Part shown: in pieces, positions 11,825 to 21,681 of the stretch | Layout of the letters: the number at the start of each line of letters is the position of its first letter | Numbering within the stretch: the stretch's first letter is position 1 | NCBI GenBank assembly: GCA_038503065.1 | Contig: JBCAMK010000001.1 | Span: forward strand, 2,976,001-3,040,000 | From: Paragyromitra xinjiangensis | Taxonomy: Eukaryota; Ascomycota; Pezizomycetes; Pezizales; Discinaceae | DNA length: 64,000 nucleotides | Direction of reading: 5' to 3' | Notes under the pieces: model-generated | The model's input: the letters and a program-made list of their open reading frames with translations, nothing else | The model's database searches: none | What the model was told of the DNA's origin: nothing | Translations under genes and position numbers: made by a program

Positions 11825-13342
11825 CATCAGCAAAAAAACGGATTGTCGCCCGGTCCGCCCAAGGCATCAGGCGCCCCAGGCGGTCCGGGCGGAATATAGC
11901 CCTCCCTCAGGCTGTAAAATTTGCTCTTCACGTCTGGGCGACAGCTTACTAGAGGTCGGCATGGGGGCGCCCTAGGTCCAGGAGGCTATTCTCTGGACGA
12001 CCATGGAGGGTTGACGAGCGTCTGGAGGACAGTGGGGGGAGAGCAGCGCGCCCACAGAATCACATTTTCCGCAGGTCGCCCTATGGTCTAGTTTGGGAGT
12101 TTTCACCTGGCCTGGCACCATATGCTTGTTTACAATTGTTCTATTATTTCTCTGGATCTATATATAGTTCTATATGTACATGTATCTGTTATTCTTACTC
12201 TATGGGTAGGGGGGGGTTGAGCATCGAATCGACGACCTGGCGGAGGCGGCGGAAGCTCAGGCAGCGAATTGACCATATGGCGCAGGCAGCGAATTGACCA
12301 TGTGGCGCAGGCAGCGGAAGCTCAGGCAGCGAATCGACCATATGGCAGAAGCTCAGGAAGCTCAGGCAGCGAATTGACCATATGGCGGAGGCGGAGGAAG
12401 CTCAGGCAGTAAATTGACAACCTCCAGGAGGCGGCGGAAGCTCAGGCAGCGAATTGACCATATGGTGCAGGCAGCGGAGGCTGCTGCAGCGAATCAATCA
12501 ATTGGCTGAGGCGGCGGAAGCTCAGGCAGCGAATTGGCCATATGGCGGAGGCGGAGGAAGCTCAGGCAGCGGATCGACGACCTCCAGGAGGCTGCGGAAG
12601 CTTAGGCAGCAGATCGACCATATGGCAGAGGCAGCGGATGCTGCAGCAGCGAATCGACCATATGGCACAGGCAGCGGAGGCTGCTGCAGCGAATCGATCA
12701 GCATATAGAGCTCGCTTAGGTGGAAGCAGAGGAAGCTGAAGTAGCGGATTGAAGCAAGTCTAGGAGGCATATCAGCAGGAGTCAAATAAATGGAATCAAG
12801 ACGTTACCTGGGAGGTTCTTTGCAAGCAGAGCTTGTTACTTCGAACCTAAATGTCACGATGTCAGTGGTACAGCGAGGTAGGGGATGGGTGGGAGTGAAT
12901 AGGGGATGAGTGGGAGGGAATAGGAGGAAGCAATTGTAGGAAGGACAGGAGAGGTGGAGATTGGTGTCTTATTAGGTGTTGCTTTGGCGACGGCATGGCG
13001 ACTACTAAGCGATGACTAAGCGACCTGGAGATTTTTGAAAATCGCTAAGTGCCTGTGGGGAGGCGAGGTGAATTTTGCTAAGTCCCGAGTTTCCAGGGAC
13101 TTAGCAAAATTCGATGGGTAGAGCCCGCTGGATTTCGCTAAGTGCCACATCCGGGCGTGGGTGGTCACAGCTGAGCTGCAGCCGAGCGCCAGGAGGCCGG
13201 AGTGTTGCGCAGCCTATGCCCGCACAGGCAAGCACTCAGACCAGCTCGCCTGGGTTGTAGGGAAGGCCACAAGCGCAGCAGGCGGAATATGGCCTTCCGG
13301 AAGACAAGAAAGTGTCGTGGCAACATTTTTTTTTTGCTGATG
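11825..13342 (-). mobile_element. CATCAG-family element C2
   Basis: A complete element opposite in orientation to C1, starting CATCAGCAAAAAAACGG and ending TTTTTTTTTTGCTGATG. The flanks are TC (11,823-11,824) and TC (13,343-13,344), a perfect 2-bp duplication. It interrupts gypsy-1 gag; removing it rejoins LREDE to RGQAEL in frame. It contains the TGTACATGTATCTG motif near 12,175, the CCATATGG array (12,220-12,700) and the CTTAGCAAAATTC motif near 13,100. No transposase is visible. Confidence 0.88.
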
Positions 13343-13344
13343 TC

Positions 13345-13518
13345 GTCTTCCCGGAGGTCGACCTGGGCCTCAAGTCCTTGAACATGACTCAATAGCTGTG
13401 CATACAGGGCGCTGAGGTCCGCCTCCGCCAGCAATTCAAAACGTGTTTGAGTAGCGAAGATCCAGGTTTCCGGAGCTGGATCGTTGGTCTGTGGTGCAGG
13501 GTTGGGTACTGCTGCCAT
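13345..13518 (-). pseudogene. Gypsy-1 gag, N-terminus
   Basis: The minus-strand ATG at 13,518 opens a frame (MAAVPNPAPQTNDPAPETW...) of 58 codons up to the C2 boundary, where it joins RGQAELAANTT in frame after the 2-bp duplication is discounted. The segment includes a helical, leucine-rich stretch (FELLAEADLSALYAQLLSHV) of the coiled-coil kind often seen at the start of fungal gypsy Gag proteins. The start codon is the first ATG after the probable LTR/leader. Confidence 0.75.
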
Positions 13519-13911
13519 GGTGAGGTGGGTAAGGGTGGATCTCTAAATGATTTTGGAGATTGTGGAGGGGATCGAGTTGGTCCGTAGGTATTCGTCATCA
13601 AGCCAGTAAGGTACCACCAGTGAAGGTTCAAGTGATTTTGTGGTTTGTTTTCGGGGTGTGGCACAGGGGAATAATTGAGCAATGAGTTGGTAACTCCAAG
13701 AGGCTAAGGTCATGAAGAGATCCAGAGTATTAGGGATCGCTGGTGAGGGGTGTGGATGAGGAAGCAACGTAATCTCAAGGAACGAGGTCTCGTCAAGCCT
13801 TTCAATATCCCTGAAGGTGAGCAGTGCTACTTGAAGGAGACTTCGCTACGATGATAGTACAATGTTTCCACAGGCCTCACGTAGTGTAAGAATCGAAGTG
13901 ATTCTGGGGTG
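13519..13911 (-). other. Probable 5' LTR and leader of gypsy-1
   Basis: On the minus strand, TGTCACACCCCAG begins at about 13,911, a typical gypsy LTR start, and the gag ATG follows about 390 bp later. A TGGTACC box near 13,610 could be part of a primer-binding site. I see no second copy in the window, so the LTR limits cannot be confirmed. Confidence 0.35.
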
Positions 13912-14198
13912 TGACAGTGATAGCGACAGCGATGTTTCTGAGGTAGAAACAGAGATGTTATTTGGATAACAGTACAGTAGAAGTAAAGTAAGAAAGGTAA
14001 GGTATTTTATTTCGCACTGAAGCAACTAAATGCTTATGGCGCTCCGACACACTACGACTAACTACAGTAATTATGGTACACTACCAACCGCACATCGCGT
14101 TACAGCGCAGGCCATTATCGTAGCTCCCCCAAGAAAAAGAACAACATAAACGTAGGAGAAAAGGAAATCCAGCCACGGAAACCCAAAACCTACACCAC
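13912..14198. other. Non-coding repeat-derived DNA
   Basis: No gene is seen. At about 13,998, ATTTCGCACTGAAGCAACTA resembles the 3' end of the ORF1-only LINE at 17,055, so a further LINE tail may be present. A segment of about 65 bp from 14,057 (CTAACTACAGTAATTATGGT...) is repeated with few changes at 16,001. After discounting the LINE inserted between them, the two copies are about 155 bp apart. Confidence 0.4.
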
Positions 14199-14215
14199 GG
14201 AATACAAGCAACTCA

Positions 14216-15983
14216 TTTTTTTTTGTTATCTCATTGTTTCATTGTTTTAGGGTACAAGAATATCGCATGCAACAAAAGTTATGGCGTGAACAAAACCCAC
14301 AAAATAAACTAAATAACAACAAAAAAAAACAAAAATTCCCACAGATAACATTGTAAAATGAGAATCTCTCAGTGTATGCTCTACGAATAAACGATCTTAA
14401 GAAGTAACCTCCATAGTGTCTCCATTCTTTGGGGGGCAGGGTCTTTCAGTACATTTATGATAATGGGATTCGTGAGGGCCATGACAGTTAACACACTTGA
14501 CAATGGTGTGAAGGCATGGGGAACCTTTTTTCTTACAGGTGAGGGATGGGCATGGGTGTAGCTCAGAGTGGTGGGAGCCTGCACACCATCTGCATCATGC
14601 AGTGGCGGAACAGCGGTTGGTATGATGTCCATATCTTTGACATTTTCCGCATTGTGTGAGAGGACCAAATCGTAGTCGTCGTTCGATTCTGAATGTAGAA
14701 GAGAGTGCTGCCAAGCGAGAGCGTTGGGCTAACTCCTGGGCCTTCATGCCCGTTATAGTGATGACCACGGAGGAAGCTTTCTTAAGCTGTCTCTGGTCGG
14801 GGGTAGTAAGCCATCTAGGGGTGGAAGCCAAGATAAGGCCAGGGTTGAAGGAAACAAGTTCTGAGGCGAGTGTGTCTAGTGGGGTGGTTGTTGGAATGCC
14901 GTGGACAATTAAATCAGTTTGGGCAGTGTCAAGTTGTAGAGCCGTTGCTCCCGGAATAAGTGTGAGATGGGGGCCAATTTTTGATATAACTGATGCCACT
15001 TTAAGTGGTTCCATAACGATGAGGTCCACAGAAGACCTGCTAAAGGTTACCGTTTGCACCATAACAGATCCTAAGGCTTGATTAAGCAAGTCTCTGATTT
15101 GGAGTGGTGTGTTGGTAAAAGGAGAGTTGTTGCATTTGATAACGATGCGACGGTCTCGAAGAGTGGTAGTTGCTTTCTTGGGTGGGGGGTTGGTTTTTGG
15201 TGGTGCCATAGCAGGAACCAAAGTGGGGGTATTGGTCTTGGTTTTCTTCCCTTTTTTTGCAACTTGGGCCCACGATTGGGGTTTTGGTTGAGGAGGAGGA
15301 ATAATAGGAGGTGGGAGAGGGGCGGCTGTTTGGAAGGGAGCAGCTGCAGGGTTTAGAGGTGGAGGGGCTTGAGGGAGAGTCTTGAGGGACTCAATCTCAT
15401 GCTGGAGGGTTTGGATGGTGTCGTGAAGGTCAACAATGTCCTTAGCGAGGACGGTGGTGAAGGAGTCGAAGTGGTGGATGATTTTGTCTGCCATATAGAC
15501 CATAGCGAGGTTCGGTTGGATTTCTCCAACTGGACGATGGGGTGTTCCTGATCCAAAGAGCCCGGTATTGGGTTCCTTGGGTTCTTGGGAATACTGCTGC
15601 CAAATATCATCGGCTGAGATCAGAGATGGGGAGAAGCCCCCAAAAGGGAGAGCTCTGTCAGAGAGGGTAGATGTGCGTGGGCATTTGAAGGGAGTATTGG
15701 CCCGGAAAGGAATCAGTGAGATGGTTTCTAACAGGGAGGTGGTGAGGGTGGGCATGGGATCATGGACAGGGGTATTCTCCCTTGCAGCTCTGGATCTTGC
15801 AAGCCTTTCATTTTTGGGGTTGCTGTAAGCAGACATGAGGGTGGGAGCAAGAAACCTTGGTCTTGCAAAAGAGGGGTAAGGGTGAAGCCAAAAATTTTAC
15901 AATTTTTGTCTTGTGTGACGATCGTGGTTGCTAACCGAGGTGGTTGGTTTTCAAAAACCGAGTGAATAGCGGGAAAGAAGGTT
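14216..15983 (-). mobile_element. LINE-2, internally deleted (ORF1 only)
   Basis: This is a non-LTR element on the minus strand, with its oligo-A tail seen as oligo-T at 14,216. It is flanked by a perfect 17-bp target duplication, GGAATACAAGCAACTCA, at 14,199-14,215 and 15,984-16,000. Its last 60 bp (GTACAAGAATATCGCATGCA near 14,255) match the 3' end of LINE-1 (about 30,060). It carries ORF1 but goes directly from ORF1 to the 3' end, with no endonuclease or reverse transcriptase. It therefore moved, if at all, with help from a complete element. Confidence 0.85.
14397..15836 (-). pseudogene. LINE-2 ORF1 protein (nucleic-acid binding), one nonsense codon
   Basis: The frame opens at the ATG at 15,836 and runs for 479 codons to TAA at 14,397-14,399, with a single in-frame TGA at 14,595-14,597. 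The protein has a Pro-rich middle, a basic WAQVAKKGKKTK stretch, an RRM-like central region and Cys-rich knuckles CGKCQRYGHHTNRC (CX2CX4HX4C), then after the TGA, CAGSHHSELHPC and CVNCHGPHESHYHKC. LINE ORF1 proteins of the Tad/I type bind element RNA. The nonsense codon lies between the first and second knuckles. Confidence 0.8.
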
Positions 15984-16000
15984 GGAATACAAGCAACTCA

Positions 16001-17030
16001 GCTAACTACAGTACCTATGGTCCGAGTACCAACCGCACATCCCGTTACAGGGCAGGCCGGAAGAAGAGAAGTGACGTCAAGTAGGGAAGTCTGGAACACT
16101 AGCGAAGTGTTAGACTGTTTGTCGAGAATGATTTTGACCAAGAGCGAAGGTTGGTCGGTCGATGGGGTGAAGGAGTGAACTCCCTCGGTAACAATGGTTG
16201 GTCTTCTGGTTTAAAGTCCCAGCGTGTCCTCTAATGACTGGAATAGTTTAAGGTCTGCTTGCGACCATATTGATGAGGGTGAGATTGAAGTATCCCAACT
16301 GGGGAAGGGGTAGGTCATAAGCGACCACGGCTGTAAGATTGAATGAGACCGACTAAGACCGCTAAATACGATCCCTAAGGTACTATGATAGACATGTCAC
16401 AGTGGTCCCAGCGAAGAGGAGGTTGAAGCAAACTGAATCCAAATACGATCCCGTAGGTACTATGATGGAAGACAGTATGCGGAGGGGGGAAGCAGGGAAA
16501 GGTAGCCACACAGACGGACTGGTGTGGCACAGTGGATGGGGCGAGTTAACCAGGGTTAACTCAGCGAGAATGGGGTGACGTGTCATGCGGCAAATGCCAT
16601 GACTTGTCAGGGTCAAACGGATTCCCTCAACACCAAGGTAAGAGGGGGTCGAAGATGGGGTGAGAGAAAGGACGCGAACGTTTCTCTCGTGTAGATGGGG
16701 GTGGAGAATAGGTAAATTCTCCATTCAAGCGGAGATGGATTCACGTAGTGAATCCGGTTGTAATGGGACCACTCTGGCGAAACGAATGAACGATTCATGA
16801 GTGGTGTTGAGGCGGGGTTGTGCTCGCTTAACACAGAAACATCGTGAGTTTGATGGCGACACTTCAGCAGTGACCAGAGGTGATATCGACGTCGACAGTA
16901 CGCTCAAACGACGGGGAAAACGGTGTGATAGTAGAAGCAATCCTTTAGCGTAAAGGTACTATCATTGAGGAGGGAGAAGTTCAGGCGTGAACTTCCTCAC
17001 GAACGTGCGCCCGAAGGTTTGCGTCGCGGA
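16001..17030. other. Unassigned repeat-derived DNA between two LINEs
   Basis: I recognise no gene. A short motif, AAGGTACTATGATAG or close variants, recurs near 16,376, 16,454 and 16,945 on the plus strand. Apparent minus-strand frames at 16,383-16,940 have no recognisable domain. LINE-2 and LINE-3 are inserted at its two edges. Confidence 0.4.
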
Positions 17031-17042
17031 GAGAAGAAGAAA

Positions 17043-19219
17043 TAATAATAATAATTTATTTCGCATAGAAGCAACTGAATGCTTATCGCGCGCCAACCTA
17101 CCGCCATAAAATTAAATACATAAATGGGTTACTTCTGACCCGCGCAACATGAATCAAATCAAACGTAAATATCAAGCGGCAAAAAAGGAAAATAAAATAA
17201 AACCTTTACTAAAGAGAACGCGAAAGGAAACTTAAACCTCCATCAGGACTTCCTTCCCCTTGCCTTTGTTGCTAATGGCGTGTTTGACCCTTGATGGACA
17301 ATTTGGGTCGTTGGCTTTGTGACCAGGTCTGCCAGGGCAGTTGGCACATTGGATGGGTGGATGGGTGCATGAGGAACCTCCTTTACAGGAGGTACACTTG
17401 TGATTGCGAGTGAGATGAGGTTCGGCGCAAACAGCGCAGCGGCCGGTATCGTGCTTGCACATTGTGGTGGCATGCCCATAAGCGAAGCATTTCCTGCATT
17501 GGGTGTCGGGTTGGAATGAAACATAGGGTTGGACTTTGCAGTTCCGGTTGAACATGATGAAGCTCTTAACACCAAGGGTAGACATGTTGTAAGAGCCGTT
17601 GAAGGAGAGGACCATGGAGGAGTGTGTTTTCCCTTCACGGGACTGGGGAGAAGAAAGCCAGCGTGGGAGTTGTGCGAGAGTGAGAAAGGGGTAGGCAACC
17701 TTGAGCTCCAAGGCCACTAGGTTGCCTGCATCAGATCCATCGCCGACGGAGGTGGGTATGCCGTGGACGATGAATTTCGACCAAACTTGATTAATATGGA
17801 TGGAAGAGACCAAAATCCCTTCTTCCTGGAGGGCTTCTCCAATTTCCCTGGAGTAGACATCTACTGCAGAGGCTGGAGTATCGAGAGGGGTTTCAAGGAT
17901 AATATTATTGCGTGGAGTTTGGCGTGCCATGATGACACTGGTACCAGTGCTATCAAGGACTTTGTTGACAAGGGACTTAATCTGATCATCAGTGGGTGGG
18001 TTGGGGATGGGACCCTCTACCTGTACAACCAGTTCTCGATTGACCCTGGTGTAGTCAGGCTTAATAAGGGGGGCAGGCTTAGGTTTGGGGTTGGGCTTGG
18101 GAACTGGGGCGGGAGCGGCAGCTACTGCGGCCCAGTTAACTGGTGGAGGGGGAGGGACATTAACTGTAGTAGCCAAAGCTGCTAATGGCGCAGGCACGAC
18201 TGGTGGAGGGGGAGGAGGGCGGGTGGCAAACTTAAGTACTTGCGAACGTAGGTCTCGCGATTCTGTATGAAGGCGAGCTACCTCTGTCTGAAGCTGGGTG
18301 ATGATCTTGAGGAGGGGCAGGGTGGCGTGGGTGGAAGACCAAGCTTGGAAACTCGCCATGAGCCAAAGGTCATGACTAGGAAAAGAGGCTTTACAGCCAG
18401 TGTAGTCAACGCTGAGGTTGAAACCTGATTCAAAATCAGAGTCGACCGGCGGGCGTGGGGGGAGGTTGGTGTCCTGGGACTCCGGGAGGGGGGTCTGGCT
18501 CCATGGAATGTTACCAGAGTGCTGAGTAAAAGTAATGGGAGGGAGGGGAAGGGGGTTGAGTTGGGTTTCCTCAACTCCAGAGCTCATTTCCGTGTCCTGG
18601 GTTGGGGCTGGGGTGGGTGAGCGAGAGAGGGTAGGGAAGATGACTCCATTGAAGTCAGGATGATGCGGATGAGCTGGGCAGTCAATGCCCGCTTGGATCC
18701 AGTCTTGATCGTTGGTTGTGGAGAAGTGTCCAAGGAGCTTCTCCCAATGTAAAGGGCGGGGGACGAATCTGCCCACAGGTTGGGGGATCTCAGGAATGAG
18801 ACCTGGTGGGTGCTGCAGGAGTTTCTGGGTAGGGGCAGGATGGTCAAACATTCCTTTTGGCTTTTGGGGTGGGCCACCGTAGGCATAACTGAGGGTGGTT
18901 TGTACTTGAGGCTGGTTGGGGTTGGGGGTCTGGGACCTTCCAGACTGTGAGGAGGGGGCTCGCTTATTGCGAGGCATGTTTTGGCAGGGGGTTTGGTCAG
19001 CCAGTTTTGATGCCGACCGAGTCAAAAACTAACGGGTGGGTAGAGGAGAATGAGGGCTCTATGCGAATACCCTTTAGGCGAAACAAAGTTGCGTTGGGGA
19101 AGCGAGGTCCAACGTGTCGTTGTGCGGGGTAGGCGTGAAGCCAAAGTTAAAGAACTATCGTAAGAAAGTGGAGAAATGTTGGCGTTGCTATTTCCTAATA
19201 GGGAAGGTCGCGTAGTGAG
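17043..19219 (-). mobile_element. LINE-3, ORF1-only non-LTR element
   Basis: A non-LTR element on the minus strand. Its 3' end is a (TAA)n tract at 17,043-17,056, and it is flanked by the 12-bp duplication GAGAAGAAGAAA at 17,031-17,042 and 19,220-19,231. It holds one long ORF1 and then about 190 bp of 3' sequence; no endonuclease or RT is present. It is unlike LINE-1 and LINE-2 in sequence and in tail type (TAA repeat against oligo-A), so it is a separate lineage. Confidence 0.8.
17232..18977 (-). CDS. LINE-3 ORF1 protein, intact
   Basis: The frame is open from the ATG at 18,977 (MPRNKRAPSSQSGRSQ) for 581 residues. Upstream codons in frame lack an earlier ATG. Seen in order: a Pro/Gln-rich N-terminal third, a leucine-repeat stretch near residues 230-260 (LLKIITQLQTEVARLHTESRDLRSQ, a probable coiled coil), a Pro/Ala/Lys-rich linker, and C-terminal knuckles CRKCFAYGHATTMC (CX2CX4HX4C), CAVCAEPHLTRNHKC and CANCPGRPGHKANDPNC. 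The end is Lys-rich (NKGKGKEV). This is the layout of a Tad-type LINE ORF1 nucleic-acid chaperone. The absence of stops suggests recent insertion. Confidence 0.8.
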   Translation of the reverse strand: MPRNKRAPSSQSGRSQTPNPNQPQVQTTLSYAYGGPPQKPKGMFDHPAPTQKLLQHPPGLIPEIPQPVGRFVPRPLHWEKLLGHFSTTNDQDWIQAGIDCPAHPHHPDFNGVIFPTLSRSPTPAPTQDTEMSSGVEETQLNPLPLPPITFTQHSGNIPWSQTPLPESQDTNLPPRPPVDSDFESGFNLSVDYTGCKASFPSHDLWLMASFQAWSSTHATLPLLKIITQLQTEVARLHTESRDLRSQVLKFATRPPPPPPVVPAPLAALATTVNVPPPPPVNWAAVAAAPAPVPKPNPKPKPAPLIKPDYTRVNRELVVQVEGPIPNPPTDDQIKSLVNKVLDSTGTSVIMARQTPRNNIILETPLDTPASAVDVYSREIGEALQEEGILVSSIHINQVWSKFIVHGIPTSVGDGSDAGNLVALELKVAYPFLTLAQLPRWLSSPQSREGKTHSSMVLSFNGSYNMSTLGVKSFIMFNRNCKVQPYVSFQPDTQCRKCFAYGHATTMCKHDTGRCAVCAEPHLTRNHKCTSCKGGSSCTHPPIQCANCPGRPGHKANDPNCPSRVKHAISNKGKGKEVLMEV

Positions 19220-19231
19220 GAGAAGAAGAAA

Positions 19232-19454
19232 CGTTGCTTAAAGAGAAAAGAAGGAAAAGAACAGGAACGAAAACATCCATCGCTTATATATCCCGCTTTT
19301 CCCTTATCCTGACTCATCCATGACTCAACACATTCCAGGCAACCGCCCGACATTTTCAGACAAGCCACCGAACCCGAAAGAAAGACAAAGAAACACAACA
19401 ACATTCCAATTCGAATCCAATCAACCCTTTATCTCCATTCCATCCATGAAAGCG
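19232..19454. other. Short unassigned stretch
   Basis: This 223-bp stretch lies between LINE-3 and H2. It contains TTATATAT near 19,285 but no gene or repeat that I can place. It is not gypsy sequence, so the gypsy-2 part that should precede H2 is missing here. Confidence 0.4.
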
Positions 19455-19701
19455 TATTAGCAAAAAAATTAATTGTTACTTAGTGTGTTTTGGTCTTCAG
19501 GTGCATCCTGATCTTCTGGAAGACCACATTCCTTCAGAAGTACCAGGTGCAATTTTTCACTTTTAGTATGTTATCATTCAACCTAATCCAGTAACAATAT
19601 TTTTGGCACCCAGTATCATTTTGGCACCCAGTGCACCCTGATCTTCTGGAAGGCCACATTCCTTCAGAGGCACTGGGTGCCACTTTTTTTTTTTGCTGAT
19701 G
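19455..19701 (+). mobile_element. 247-bp CATCAG-family element H2
   Basis: Same length and sequence as H1 apart from scattered transitions, including the start, which reads TATTAG instead of CATCAG (two C-to-T changes). It ends TTTTTTTTTTTGCTGATG and abuts the RT of gypsy-2. The flanks CG and TA do not match, so the left flank has probably been replaced by rearrangement. Confidence 0.85.
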
Positions 19702-19753
19702 TATGGCTTGTATGAGTACAATGTCATGCCATTTGGTCTGTGCAATGCACCCT
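19702..19753 (+). pseudogene. Gypsy-2 pol fragment (RT)
   Basis: This 52-bp fragment encodes YGLYEYNVMPFGLCNAP of a chromoviral reverse transcriptase. It is cut on the left by H2 and on the right by element G. The reading continues at 21,682 with SSFQAMINEV once G and one CT are removed. Confidence 0.85.
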
Positions 19754-21679
19754 CATCAGCAAAACCGATTCTGATCCAGGCTTGCGCTTCCAGGTCCCGC
19801 ATCCTCCAGGATGTCTGAGCGTTGGTGTGAGAGGGTCCTGAGCGCAACTGGATCAACCACCCGTGTTGTGGCGCACTCTGGTACCTGCAGGAATGAAGGA
19901 CTGTGCTCCAACACACTCCATGGACCTCGTTTGCAAGGCCATGGACCTTCCTGGAGCTCCTGGAGCTCACCTGCACGGTCCGTGGCCCTCTCTGGAGTTT
20001 TGTACCCATCCCCAGTGCCAATCAGGGTTCACTTTTCCAGGTCCATGGTGCTCTTTGGATACCGTTGAAGTGTGTACCTCCACTCCACCAGCGCCCTGAA
20101 TCATGTACTTGCCCTCTATTAGACCCCTGAAGCACGTACCTGCCCTCTTTTACACCCCCAAATTGCATACCCCACTGACAGGAGATCGCAGGACCCCGCT
20201 TGCAAGCGACAATCAATAACCCTGACCTTAGGGACTTAGCGAATTTTTGGCGAAGGTCTTTTGCTGCTACCCATACCGTTGCCATGTTACCCCTATTCTC
20301 CCACACCCACTCCCATCCACACCTATCCGCACCCATCCACACCCTCTATTGCCTTTACATGAACTTTGCTAAAATCGTGACTTCAGTTCTCACATCCCAC
20401 GTACATTCGGACATCGTTGACAGCAGACATAGGACCCTATTACGTCGGACCTTGCTTGGTCAGACCCTCAGCAGCAGACCCCTTCAGCAGCAGACCTCGC
20501 TCGCTTCCACAGCCTGCTGAATCGACTGCTTGACGGCCTCCTGAATAGACTCCGAATAGACTCCAGAATAGACTCCGAATCGGCTGTTTCTAAGCCTCCG
20601 AATCCTGCTGAATTGACTGCCGAATTGACTGCTGAATAGACTCTGAATCGGCTATTTCTGAGCCTCCGAATCCCGCTGAATTGACTGCTTAATAGACTCT
20701 GAATCAACTCCCAAATCAACTCCGAATAAGCTCCTGAATAGGCTCTGAATTGACTGCTGAATAGGCTCCCAAATAGGCTGTTTCTAAGCCTCCGAATCCT
20801 GCTGAATTGACTGCCGAATTGACTGCTGGATAGACTCCGAATCCCGCTGAATTGACTGCTCAATAGACTCCGAATCGACTCCCGAATCGACTCCCGAATC
20901 GACTCCGAATAGGCTCCCGAATAGGCTCCCGAATAGGCTCCTGAATAGACTCCGAATCCTGCTGAATTGACTGCTGAATTGACTGCTGAATAGACTCCGA
21001 ATCGGCTGTTTCTGAGCCTCCGAATCCCGCTGAATTGACTGCTCAATAGACTCCGAATCAACTCCCGAATCAACTCCCGAATCAACTCCGAATAGGCTCC
21101 AGAATAGGCTCTGAATTGACTGCTGAATAGGCTCCTGAATAGACTCTGAATCCTGCTGAATTGACTGCTGAATTGACTGCTGAATAGACTGCTGAATAGA
21201 CTGCTGAATAGACACCCAATTGACGCCCGAACCTCTGCTGAATCCACTGCCTGCCAGCGCCTGAATCAACTGCTGAATAGTAGACCAAACAATCGATTTT
21301 GGTCAGGTGAGTTTAGTGTGGGGGTGGTTGATTTTGTACATAGAGATCCCGTAGTGTAGCTTTTCAATATACATAGCCGAATTGATACCAATAATCATGA
21401 ACATTCACATACCCCTAGTAGTATAGGTGCTTTACAAGCGACCTACAAGCGACAGGGTGGTCCACGGGAATTGATAGAGCTCCAGGAAGGTCCGCTACCT
21501 ATGGTAAGTGGTCCAGGGAGGTCCACGAGGGTCTGTGAGAAGTGGTGTGTGGTCCAGGAACCATGTGCCAGGGTCCTTGTGATATGGCTCTTCCATGGAC
21601 TGGCACTTGCCTCCATCTGGTCCGCACGGTCCATGAGGGTCCGGGAGTGCCCGGGAGCCGAGAATCAGTTGTGCTGATG
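19754..21679. mobile_element. CATCAG-family element G
   Basis: A complete 1,926-bp element. Its ends, CATCAGCAAAACCGATTCT and (inverted) CATCAGCACAACTGATTCT, agree at 17 of 19 positions. The flanks are CT (19,752-19,753) and CT (21,680-21,681), and removal restores AAPSSFQ-type codons NAPSSFQAM in gypsy-2. It contains a stretch around 19,800-20,160 rich in TGCAGG and TCCTGGAG boxes, the GGGACTTAGCGAATTTT motif at about 20,232, a CACCCACTCCCATCCACACC tract, the 12-bp satellite (20,520-21,290) and the TTTGTACATAGAGATCC motif at about 21,330. No protein gene is recognised. Confidence 0.88.
20520..21290. repeat. 12-bp-based tandem array in G
   Basis: The plus strand reads GAATAGACTCC, GAATTGACTGCT and GAATCCTGCT units, the complement of the D0 array. 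Interspersed CGGCTGTTTCTGAGCCTCCG blocks give a higher-order pattern. Apparent minus-strand proteins (for example 20,468-21,247) are Ser/Phe/Gln-rich products of the repeat. Confidence 0.85.
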
Positions 21680-21681
21680 CT

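Noticed and set aside
20022..20342. Minus-strand 106-codon frame in element G
   Set aside because: Lies in the non-coding arm of a transposable element, has no domain, and overlaps other frames on both strands.
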